Shown: positions 14,393-24,384 of the stretch, piece by piece | Layout: the number at the start of each line of letters is the position of its first letter | Position numbering within the stretch: position 1 is the stretch's first letter | Assembly (NCBI RefSeq): GCF_933775445.1 | Contig: NC_065872.1 | Coordinates: 5,890,001-5,954,000, forward strand | Reading direction: 5' to 3' | DNA length: 64,000 bases | Source of the DNA: Argentina anserina | Taxonomy: Eukaryota; Streptophyta; Magnoliopsida; Rosales; Rosaceae | Position numbers and translations under genes: made by a program | The notes under the pieces: model-generated | Told to the model about the DNA's origin: nothing | The model's database searches: none | Seen by the model: only the letters and a program-made list of their open reading frames with translations

Positions 14393-15280
14393 TCAAAAGG
14401 CTTTTCCAAGGACTGGAAATTCACCAGGAACCATGGTAAACGAAGTATCAACAGCCTTCTCCACAGTGGCTTGTGGAACATCCTCAATGTCACAATTGGA
14501 TCTGTTGCCGCCTTGCTGCTTCCGTGGCCCTTTGTATCTCTTATCTTTCCCTGCAGGCTGATGGTGCTGCTCTTCAAATTTGTTGCCGTGGCCGTTCTTC
14601 TTCATCATCTCATATTCTTCCAATGTGTATGTTGGTAACTTCTTCTCAACAGGAGCAGTTTCAGTAACATCAGAAGCAGCAACAGTTTCCTTGTTGGCTT
14701 GGATTTGTTGATCCTGGCCAGCTCCAGCCCTATTCTTTTGCATTCTCCGGCGTGCACTTCCATTGACATTTGGCTTTCTGGGCTTAACACCCTGGCTTCC
14801 ATTCATGGATCTAACACTCTCCTGTAATTGCCTGATTCCCTCTTCCACATTGACCTTATTGTTCACAATGACTCCTTGATTCTTCTGATTGTTCCCAATT
14901 GCACCTTGATTCTTCTGAGTCTGACCATCAACACTACGAGGGCTCTTCTTGCTAGTTTGATACTTCACTTCTTGCCATCCCTCGGCATCCGGATCTGCCT
15001 CCTTAGTGTTGCTCCCTTGAGTTTGATCAACATCATTAAGAGTAGTACTACTTGAGACTGAAACAGAATCGGTACCTTTATGTTGGTTTTGGCCGCCTTT
15101 AGTGGACTTTGATTCCGCGGCTGAAGAAACGGGACGTCGACGCGGTCTCTGTTTCTTATGCTTTTTCTCCTTCTTCTTCTCTGCTGCTAGGAGCGAAGCC
15201 TCTTCTGCTTTCTCCTCTCCTACACCCCCGCTGACATGTTTATCAGCCAAAAGGCTGAAGGGGTTAGCTAATTGAACCAT
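14393..15280 (-). CDS. Basic, low-complexity Stm1/HABP4-like protein (tentative)
   Basis: An intact single-exon frame of 295 residues from ATG at 15280, ending in GEFPVLGKAF. The N terminus ANPFSLLADK resembles the NPF-LL-D start of plant Stm1/HABP4-type RNA-binding proteins. A Lys/Arg run follows (about residues 33-50), then Ser/Gln/Asn-rich linkers, ADPDAEGWQEVKYQ (about 98-111), a basic region rich in Gln and Asn, and PTYTLEEYEMMKKNG (about 220), which recalls the HABP4 segment. No enzymatic motif or membrane segment is seen. The protein looks largely disordered and basic, consistent with RNA or ribosome binding, but function is inferred only from composition and short resemblances. It sits convergent with ALDH3F1. 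Confidence 0.75.
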   Translation of the reverse strand: MVQLANPFSLLADKHVSGGVGEEKAEEASLLAAEKKKEKKHKKQRPRRRPVSSAAESKSTKGGQNQHKGTDSVSVSSSTTLNDVDQTQGSNTKEADPDAEGWQEVKYQTSKKSPRSVDGQTQKNQGAIGNNQKNQGVIVNNKVNVEEGIRQLQESVRSMNGSQGVKPRKPNVNGSARRRMQKNRAGAGQDQQIQANKETVAASDVTETAPVEKKLPTYTLEEYEMMKKNGHGNKFEEQHHQPAGKDKRYKGPRKQQGGNRSNCDIEDVPQATVEKAVDTSFTMVPGEFPVLGKAF

Positions 15281-17074
15281 GATTTTGAGATTTCTTAGAT
15301 GGAAAATTTGGTAGGGGTTTCAGCAACTCAAACTAGGTTTCTCATCAGAGGAGGGGAAAGAAGAAAAAGGCCTTCGGCCTTGGTTTCATGGCTGAAAACC
15401 CAAACTCCCGTATTAATAGTACGTGATACTTGCTCACCAAGGCAAAAAAAAATCCAGATTTATTAGGGATTTTGTTCTTGATTTGGTGATTCAGAATTTT
15501 CTAGAGACGTCTACCGGCTTCTTCAATATTTACTCAGAAAGAAAGTCAGTCATTCAGCGATTCAGCGTTTAACATGGTAACTCATGATTTCTTACCATGA
15601 GTTAGGAAAATCATTATGTATCAGTTTATTAACATGCTCCATTGCTTAATATATGATGTATTAATTCCAGACAGTACTTCATTATCGTAATGCTTTAGTG
15701 AGAACAGAAGCATATGCATTCATCGTGTGATTAACATTTCACAGATGTTACGTGCATGGCATGACCCATGACTGCATGAGATCATATATAATAAAAAACA
15801 CATCAAATTTTGTGATATAGGGTTCATGAGATATTTGCTTAACTCCTTCTCAAATAAGCAGATATTGCTTAAGTGGACCTGGTAATATGACTTTTCCTTT
15901 TCCTGTTAGTTGGTTATAAATGAAGATTTCTTGGAGCTTATAATATGATATGAAATATTGGAGGAAACTAATAGAATCTCACATCATAAAAATATATACT
16001 TGATCACTTTCGGTATTTTATATAATTAAAATATTAAAACTAGTAACCTAGGACTTGTAAGATATTTCCGAGTCAAACAGCCAAACACTCTTTTAGTTTC
16101 TAATTTTAAAATACTTTGAAACTAGATTCTATTGTTTTAACCCCATGTTCCTCATAGGATAGCATAGACTCTTGCATCCATCAATGTAATCAAGCTTTAT
16201 CTTACCGTGATGGACAAGATGAGGGTGCTGTAAAAAGTTCATTCTGTGAGCAAACCAAATAAACTCCCTCTTCTTGGGATAAGACTAGATTCCGTAATCT
16301 TAAAGATGGGCATCATCAAAAATCAATCTGCCGCTGTAACCTTTTGTTTCTTACCAATATAATTTTGATTCATTGATGAACTCTCCAAATATTAAGAGGA
16401 CATCCGGCTCATTATGTAAACTTGGAATGATGCAAACATAATTACATTACAAAAAGTTGTATAAAAACATAAATCCGGAAGAGTTAAACTAATATGAGAT
16501 CAACTGAAATAATTTTGAATTAATGTCATAAATTGGATGATTCTAGAACTAATATGATATTTTGATCATATAATAATTAATCAGTATTGTTTCTGATTCA
16601 ACTATTTGCAAGTACAGTCACTTCCACGTCCATCTTCTAGTAATTGTTTAACCGGATCAGACAATCTAATCGGAAATTACAACCCTAACAAACAAACCAT
16701 TAAAATCGATCAGCTAAAATTTTACCTAATACCTTGGTAAAACAAGATAGTAGACATATAAACCAACATGACTCCAACACGACTCCAGAAGTAGGGAGAA
16801 CTGAGAGAAAGGACTTGAATTATGAACTCACACCAACATTTTCTGACCTCATTTGTTCCTTACAAATTGGTAGAAACAGAACTTGTTCCCTTTGCTTTAC
16901 AAGTACCAGCCATAGAACTTATAAGAGAGTTATTGAGCAATTAGGGACAAATCCAGAAATTCATTTTTTTTTTGTAATGCTGCTTTCTTTTTTGCCTTCA
17001 TTGTCCTCTGAACATGAAACCCAATTACTCTAATTTCTTGTACCGCTAATGATGGAACAGACTGCATGGCTATT
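15281..17074. other. Intergenic region between Stm1-like gene and UBC
   Basis: AT-rich. The left end is the promoter of the minus-strand Stm1-like gene. A small perfect hairpin lies near 15580-15604 (taactcatg/catgagtta arms). The right end is the UBC 3' UTR. No further gene seen. Confidence 0.45.
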
Positions 17075-18755
17075 TTACACCTTATCATCATGGAACCACC
17101 ATCTCGTCTCTTTGGGAGATCTTCCATTTCTACAATTCTTTACATACCTGTCATTATCTTCTGGGCGTTGCTGCAGGTATAGAAGAAGAAGTATTCAGAC
17201 ACATATCCCAATAATATATATATATATATATTCCCATATTCATTACAAAGTACATAACAAAAATAAGGAAATTGCCCATATTTTAGAATTACTAGTTGAA
17301 ACATAAAACTAGAAAGAACTGCAAGGACCAAAGACAGACAGAAGGTGGAATACAAACCTTCGCAGGCGAGCTTGATAGCATAGAGAGGATGCTAATACAT
17401 ACAGAACTCACAGTCATGGCTGGTGACCAAGAATCGTACAAAATATCTACAAAAAACATATCCAACAGTAAATCATATAATTGAGGGTAAAGTTCAACTG
17501 TTTATATTTACACATATCGCAACTAAAGATCAATAACTGGGACCAGTTACATTCATGTGAGTGAGACCTAAAACTGGTGTCCATTATATTAAAATCACTA
17601 TTTATTTCAGTATACAAAGCCCCATATAACCAAAAGTGATAATCAACTCTTGTTAGGATTCCATAGGACTAGGCAATATCTGCGACCAAAACAAAGTATC
17701 ACAACTTAGCAATTAGAGGTGAGTTAACTCTCAGTCTCTCCCTCTCCCTCCCTTTTTAACAATCTTGTCTTCGCAATAAATCAAAAAGTTTTATCATCTA
17801 AAACAATTTCACTTCTGCTAACAGGCAAGATTAACTATGTGTTTCTAACAGAGGAAATAAAAATATGTAGAATGAAAAAAGTTGTTAAGTCTCATTATGA
17901 GGTCGTGATTATTGCTTTCGAAACATGGGGGAACAAAGGAAACACTGGTATACAGAACTGGCTAATTACATTAGAATCAGATACTTGACACCACATAACA
18001 GATCAAAGTGTTAACAACAGTAACAGCTTAAACGAAACCCTTAAACTTACCTAAACAAATATGGCCATTGCTATAAATATGAGGATGCATCGGAGCTGGA
18101 GGCACAAAGATAACCTGTCCATCCAACCACAATATTTCAGATCAATACTTAAACACAAATACAACAAACAAAAGAAACAACAATACATATCGCAAACAAG
18201 CGATGAAATTGCACAAACCTGCGGTGCTTCCATTGGGTAATGCTCAGGGAAATCAACCTGAAGCTGATAGGTCTCATTCGAATAAAGAGTCCCCGGAGCT
18301 CCAGTCACTTCGATCACCCACCTGTAGATCACCAAATTCCACAACACAGTGATTGAATTGCACAATCAAACCAAAATAAAGCAGCAATTACAGTTAAACA
18401 TCTCAACCAAAAAAAAATCGAAATTGTGAATAAAAAAAGAGAGTGAAAGAGAAGAGACCTCTGGAGATTGTCAGTGACTTTGTGTTTGAAACCGACGGGA
18501 GGATTGACCTGCCACTCCAGGAGCTCCTTCTGGAGGCGATTGCATGCAATCTTACTCAGAATCTGAAACAATCGCAAATCAATATCGAATTCAACAACAG
18601 ATTTCATGATTTTCGACCGAGAAAGAAGAAGAAGAAGAAGAAGAAGAAGAAGAAGAAGAAGAAGAAGAAGAAGAAGAAGAAGAAGAAATTGATGTGAATT
18701 AAAATTGGGGGTGAAAAGCAACGACCTTGCGGGAGGAGGCGGAGGAGCTGGTCAT
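17075..18755 (-). CDS. Ubiquitin-conjugating enzyme E2, UBC15-18 type
   Basis: Six exons join in frame into 161 residues: 18755-18726, 18562-18459, 18321-18219, 18114-18051, 17446-17358, 17170-17075. The protein carries ubiquitin as a thioester on Cys 99 (SNGHICLDILYDSW) and passes it to E3-bound substrates. Other family marks are SKIACNRLQKEL at the N-terminal helix, FPEHYPMEAPQV, and the C terminus RWWFHDDKV typical of plant UBC15-18. Length equals that of the Arabidopsis members. One residue differs from the usual QRPADND (Glu replaces Ala at the start of exon 6). Arabidopsis UBC17 (At4g36410) neighbours D2HGDH, as this gene does here. Intron 1 holds a long GAA/TTC microsatellite. Confidence 0.95.
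18624..18688. repeat. (GAA)n microsatellite in UBC intron 1
   Basis: About 21 GAA triplets on the plus strand, read as (TTC)n in the transcript of the minus-strand UBC gene, roughly 60 bp upstream of the exon 2 acceptor. The polylysine and polyleucine frames over it are artefacts. Confidence 0.9.
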
Positions 18756-20369
18756 GGCGGAGAGAGAGTTGACGAGGAGGAACAAAGAAGGAGGAGGGGT
18801 TTCACAACTGCTCTGTGCTCTCCAGCATATCCAATTTGTTCTTATTTATATTTTTCTTATTGGGATCTCTTTAATTCTTAATAATATTGATCTTATCTTT
18901 GACAATGTGGTTTTTCCTGGTGACTAGGCAAAGCACCTTGTTCCAACGACGCCGTTCCAGCCTCCTCTCTTCACCTTTTCTTGTGTTGAAGACTTGGGAT
19001 ATCATCGAAATACACTACCACAAATCGATATCGTAGATTTGTAAATTGATCTTAGTTATTTTTGTAACTTGTTTATCCAATCTTAAATTCTCCCAACAAA
19101 TCTGACCAAATAATTTAACAACTTGGAAAACTAGCATTGTGGCATCTCTTGTCTGATGTAGATTTCAGACTCTGAGAGGGAAATGTCATCATCAGCAAGA
19201 CAACAATCATACTATACTGCCTGCTTTCACGGCATTCTAGCAGCCATTATATAGCTTTCTCTTGCATGCAAAGACTCTTGACTACAATCTCACTGGGTTT
19301 CTAGTTCTAGTCATAAGACATTTTGCTCACCATTTTGAATGAAATAACGGATACTCACACTACAAAATCCATACATCAACACGCATTCGTATTGCAATGT
19401 TCTTGCTCATGATGCTTCAATAAAGCGTTGCGTAAATTACTGATGGAAATTTGGCCGGAAAGCCATTATCTTCGATGACATTTTCCGATTTACTATAAAA
19501 AACAGTTGCAGAAAGATCCTTCCACTGTTAGAAAGATTTGGGAATCGGATCCTGTTGTGATCACTTTGTACTGATTCCCATTTATCCCCGGGAATAAGTT
19601 GCAGCCAACTTTTTGAGCTCAGCTTCGATCAGCATATGCCATGGCCACTTGAATGAGCACTTTGGCATCAACATCAGTATCTGGGAACTAAGCTCTCACT
19701 TCCACTTACACCCAAAATTCATGTATATCCTTATGGCTGAACTATGACGGTGCATATGAGTTCCTATGAAGTGACTTGTTAACCAACTCTGCCCAACTAT
19801 TCCCTTTTAGCAGTGTTCCAAAGTTCCCATCGCTACAGTAAATAGAAAATTCCCGAGTTAACTTTTTCCTCAGGTTATCAATATGAAATTCCGTGGATAG
19901 CATATTCTAAACTTGATTAGCGGAAATTTTCCTGGACAATTCATCCATTGGAAACATTCAGTCTTCCAATTTCGATGGTAGGCTTTGAAAGGAGAGATGC
20001 TAAAAAGTCGGATGAAGTAGTAAACTGACTTTGTTTCCACTCATCGACCACATCAAGCTATGCCTGCAGAATCACGTCACTTCGAAGTTATGCTAATTAA
20101 ACACGCTCATTATAATCAAATAATACAATTAAGGATGGAGAACAAGGAAAAACCATTACAACTGGAGGCAAGCATCATGATTATGGAGGCCATACTGATC
20201 AAGATACTATGCTTGAAATACATAGCTAGTAGTTACAACTCGGGATGCTTTGTTTCCCACTTTTATTTACATGAGAAACCCAATTTTCCAAAATTATTTC
20301 CCATGATAGCGCGACCGATCCATGGGAACATCATGGATAGAAAAGAGTATTCACAAGAAGTGTCTTACT
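18756..20369. other. Intergenic region between UBC and D2HGDH
   Basis: The left end is the UBC promoter and 5' UTR; the right end is the D2HGDH 3' UTR. Between about 19430 and 19990 short stretches read like degraded leucine-rich-repeat sequence (for example a SGNFPGQF segment), but frames are broken and the match is too weak to call a pseudogene. Confidence 0.4.
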
Positions 20370-21143
20370 TCAGCTGTGAGAATGAAATGAGTGTGGCAAG
20401 ACTTTATACGGGTTGAGTATTCCTTTTGGATCCAGCAGCTTCTTTATGGAAGCCATCACTTTCACCTGCTCAAGCAGATTTGTTTGTTTAGCATTTTTAC
20501 AAATTAAGTGTTCTGTGGAGGTGAAGAGATATCAAGTGATTTCCAACTTGTAAATGACACAACACGTTAACTCACAGTGGCAGTTGGCTTGCTGTAGAAA
20601 ATCTTATTAGCTTTCATCAGTCCAAGGCCATGCTCTGCACTAATGCTTCCACGATGTGCAGATGTCCACTCATAGACAAAGGGTTCAATTTGTGACAAAG
20701 TCTGCAAGTTGATTAAAGGCATTTAATTAAACTGGTGGAGAAAGAAACATAAACGCTTTACAGCTGAGGTAAGGAGAAAAAATACCTTATCGTCATATTG
20801 CGGAGTTGAAACATTAAGATGCAAATTGCCATCCCCAAGATGACCATATCCAACCACATTAGCTGAATCACCTAGAGTTTACAATTGCAAAAAAGTGTCT
20901 TTTAAAACTGATAAAAACAATCAACTTTCAATAACCAAAGAAACCAGGCCTAGATATCAACTATCAAGTGATCACACCCTCCCATTAAAGAGTATATCAA
21001 TGGCCACTGAAAAAAGATGCAATGTATTATTTTCAAAAACAGCAAGCAACAAGAAACAGTTACTTACCAAGTCTTGTTCTCATTTCATCTACAAGATCGT
21101 ACATCTTCTCAACAGGTAACGATAAATCATACTTGTAAACAGC
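20370..21143 (-). CDS. D2HGDH: D2HGDH 3' part (exons 12b-15)
   Basis: Exon 12b continues [16 protein letters not shown] after the element. Exon 13 carries [15 protein letters not shown], exon 14 carries [17 protein letters not shown], and exon 15 carries [19 protein letters not shown] and the stop at 20370-20372. The frame is fully open and splice sites are canonical. With no start of its own, this part should be silent or mistranscribed in this allele unless an LTR-driven antisense-side start exists. Confidence 0.9.
21139..21143. repeat. Target-site duplication, left copy (acagc)
   Basis: The five bases acagc immediately before the 5' LTR match those at 31874-31878 exactly. They equal gctgt in exon 12 of D2HGDH on the minus strand. 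Confidence 0.97.
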
Positions 21144-21463
21144 TGTAATAACCCTAGATTTTGAAAACAATATGTGAATTGATTTGAATTCTATTGAGTT
21201 TTGGAATTTCAAATAAAATGAAACTTATTGTTTACGATGCTTTGAAACGAAAAACGGAAACGTTTTCGGAACGTTATTAAGAAAAAACGTTACGTTTCCG
21301 AACGAAATTATCGACTTTCATTTCATCGCTCGGTTACGAAAACTTCCTTCATGAAAGTTGTAGAGCTCGTCGATACGAGTTCGGGTATATGTGACGCGTT
21401 CTAATCGGACGACGTACGTAAAAGTTATAAACGTCGGAAGTTAGTTTCCGATTTGGAAACTAG

Positions 21464-21471
21464 TATAAAAA
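21464..21471 (+). promoter_or_regulatory. TATA box of the 5' LTR promoter
   Basis: tataaaaa about 320 bp into the LTR, followed by a pyrimidine-rich leader, is the likely start region for the genomic RNA. The same motif is at 29239-29246 in the 3' LTR. Transcription from the 3' LTR would read into D2HGDH introns antisense to the gene. Confidence 0.5.
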
Positions 21472-22386
21472 GGAATTTTTTTTAACTAGGGTTTCCATAA
21501 CAGGAAACCCTTTCATTCCGCCGTTCTCTCCCTCGAACTCTCTCTCTCTCTTCTCTCGAGTTCTCCCTCCCCCCTCCGAAACGATCGATCGGCGATCTAG
21601 CCCTCCGGCGCACCGTGAGCCACACCGCCGTGCTCAGGAGGATCGCGCGACCTTCCTCTCCAACCCCTGAGCTTGCGGCGCTCAACCTCACCGCCGAGAG
21701 CATCACTCACTCCCCGAGCTCCTTCGCCGACACCATCCTCCACTTGCCTCCGGAGCCTCCACCTCCACACGGCCTCGCCTCCACACGGCCTCACCCCCAC
21801 TCGCATCGACTGCGTCGGCCTCCCTCACGTCACCACCGACGAATCGAATCTCCATTTGAGCTAGGTATGATTGTTGATTGATGTTGTGTGCTTGTATGGT
21901 GATTTGGGGGTGATTGGGAGGAATTGGATTCGAATTGGGGAAGAATCGGCAGAGAAGGAGGGTGGGAGATACCGCCGCCTCTAGGCGGCGCGTGAGGGTG
22001 TTAGGGGTAGCCTAGGGGTGGTTGAAGGCCGTAGGAAGGAAGAGGGGGAGGAGGGGGAGAGTTTAGGCACGGCGGTGGCGTCACACGCTCCGTGGTTAGC
22101 CTCGGCGCGTGGGCCCCACGCGCGGCCGGCCGGAGGTGGCGCGTGTGCCACACGCGCCGCCGTGTGAGGCGGTGTAAATAGTTTCGACTGAAAGGGTATT
22201 TTGGTAATTTACTGTGTAACGGTAAAAGTAAATGTAAATTTTATTTACGTATGGTAAATGTAATTAAGTTTTACCTACGGTAAATGTAATTATAATTTAC
22301 TTTCAGTAAATGTAAAAAGTAAATTGTAAAAAGGGTAATTTAGTAAATTTTATTTACTGAATTTGTATTTACATTAAATCGTACGT

Positions 22387-22633
22387 ATACGTACAGAAAT
22401 ACGTATTAATATTTATACGTACAGAAATACGTATTAATATTTATACGTACAGAAATACGTATTAATATTTATACGTACAGAAATACGTATTAATATTTAT
22501 ACGTACAGAAATACGTATTAATATTTATACGTACAGAAATACGTATTAATATTTATACGTACAGAAATACGTATTAATATTTATACGTACAGAAATACGT
22601 ATTTAGTATTTATACGTACAGTAATACGTATTA
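22387..22633 (+). repeat. 28-bp tandem repeat array in 5' LTR
   Basis: Eight near-identical units atacgtacagaaatacgtat plus taatattt, and a ninth diverged unit. Each contains two tacgta palindromes that can pair around cagaaa. The older LTR copy at 1010-1100 has only scattered related words. Confidence 0.9.
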
Positions 22634-24098
22634 ATTGAGTATTGTACAGTAACCGTGAATAGTGAACAGTGAACAGTAACTTCGTATAAACCAAAATTGC
22701 TGAACAGTAACCGTATATTACTGTTTTGGCATTTAAAGGTTTACGAAACGATTCTAAATTCTTTTCTTATTCTTTTAAGGTGATCGTTAAATCGAGGAAA
22801 GGAATTAGCATCGCGAATTGTGGAATTACGCTCGAGTCAATAAGGTGAGTAAAATCTCACTGAATTACGAATCTACCCTCGTGGTGATTCAACATTTTTG
22901 CAAGTGTGTTTATTTAATGAATTACAACATGTATATAACTTAGTGGACTACGTATATATAGTATAATGGTAATAAATACATATATATATAGTTCATTAAA
23001 TTACATACTGTTATTTAATTCATTAAAAATAGTCATTTCGGTGACAGAAAAATTGTGCATGTGTGATTTTAATGGTACGATATGATGTGAGATTATCGTA
23101 CATAATTTTTCAGGTGTTTATGAAATATGACATGTATATGATATAGTGGGCTATGTATATATTGTATAAATGGTAAATAAATACGAATATATATAGTTTG
23201 CTATATAATATACTGTTATGATTTTTATTATGATATATTGTGAAAGTTTTAAAACGTACGATATGATGTGAGATTATTGTACATGTGATTTTATCACGGA
23301 AAAATGTGAAATATTGTGATTTGTCTTCGGACGTGATGTGTGGTACAATATGATGTGAGATTATTGTACATGTGAGGCAAGTCGGAACCTAGCCTTTGGC
23401 CGGGCGAAAGTTACGATACAGTTAGAGCTCTAGTCTGTCTGCCATAGTACTGCATGAGGTAACGGGTGGTTATCTGATCATGGGTACTCAGCTTGTTTTG
23501 GATGTTGGGTGGCGGGTGGTTACCCAACATCAGCGGTATACTAAGTGAGGGGTAACAGACGTGTACCAGCGCTCATTAGTTACCATTTTGTGAAAGTATT
23601 AGAGTAACCAGATGGGTTGCTCGTTTTCTCATGATTTTCATTTTACTGTGTTGATGTGGAGTTGTGTCTTTTATGAGACGAGAGTTATTTTAATATTTTA
23701 CTCATACGAGCTGTAAAGCTTACCGGGTTTGTGTTGCAATCCCGGTGCACCAATTTCAATGGTGTAGGGGATACTTCCGCAGGTGCTGAGTAGTGGTGAT
23801 TGAGTGACGACTCCGAAGACTCGAAGTCGATCGCATCCAGTCGTGGTGAGGTTCCAGCGTGGATTGTGTGTGATTTGGTGTGATTTTATTTGTGAGGTTG
23901 TGAGAATTATACAATTCCATTTGTTATATGTTGAATTATCATTTGGGTTTGTAATAATCGGCTTGACAGAGTTATATTTTAAACTCAGATATGATCCGCT
24001 GCGACATTAAAATGATTTCGATTTCATTGAGATTATTTTGTGTTTAACGATTTTAAGATTTTGAGTTTTGAAGCTCGAAATTTTAGGGTCGTTACAGT

Positions 24099-24110
24099 TG
24101 GTATCAGAGC
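24099..24110 (+). other. Primer-binding site (initiator tRNA-Met)
   Basis: tggtatcagagc, two bases after the 5' LTR, is the classic complement of the plant initiator methionine tRNA 3' end, used to start minus-strand DNA synthesis. Confidence 0.95.
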
Positions 24111-24384
24111 CTAAGTGCGTATTTGGCGATTATCAATATCATCCGGGAGCGATGATCCGACTGCAGGCGGGCCCCCATCACATGCTCCTCGGTATTGATA
24201 TGTCGTCGGGTACGCGAGAGTGTTTTAGGAGCCATACCTAATGGTTTGGTCCTCCGAGATGTATCGTGATGATACTTCGATGATTCATCATATCCTGAAA
24301 TTCCATGTTAATACCTATTGAATCTGTTTTAGTTGAATTCGAGATTTCACAAGTATTGACTAAGTGTTTCGTTGTTTGAAGGTG

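Larger units (their letters stand above)
21144..24096 (+). repeat. 5' long terminal repeat
   Basis: 2,953 bp. Apart from a 2-bp difference in a TA run near 22985, I found no difference from the 3' LTR in the stretches compared. It holds a TATA box (tataaaaa, 21464-21471), a CT-rich leader, a GC-rich block around 21950-22170, and a nine-copy 28-bp repeat. Short open frames at 21482-21881 and 23804-24010 recur at the same place in the other LTR and are not convincing genes. Confidence 0.97.

Noticed and set aside
18329..18721. Frame with a polyleucine run over the UBC first intron
   Set aside because: It is the (TTC)n microsatellite read through an intron; the UBC splice sites and family alignment place exon 2 at 18562-18459.
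19430..19990. Possible leucine-rich-repeat pseudogene
   Set aside because: Only isolated short segments look LRR-like, in different frames, with no run of repeats.
21482..21881. Open frames of 60-90 codons in the LTR GC-rich leader, duplicated at 29257-29656
   Set aside because: They recur only because the LTR is duplicated, overlap on both strands, and have low-complexity Pro/Arg composition without a family signature.
24364..24384. GTG at 24364 as the start of gag-pol
   Set aside because: The first ATG in frame (24385) is seven codons later and begins the Arg/Gly-rich N terminus; non-ATG start is not needed.
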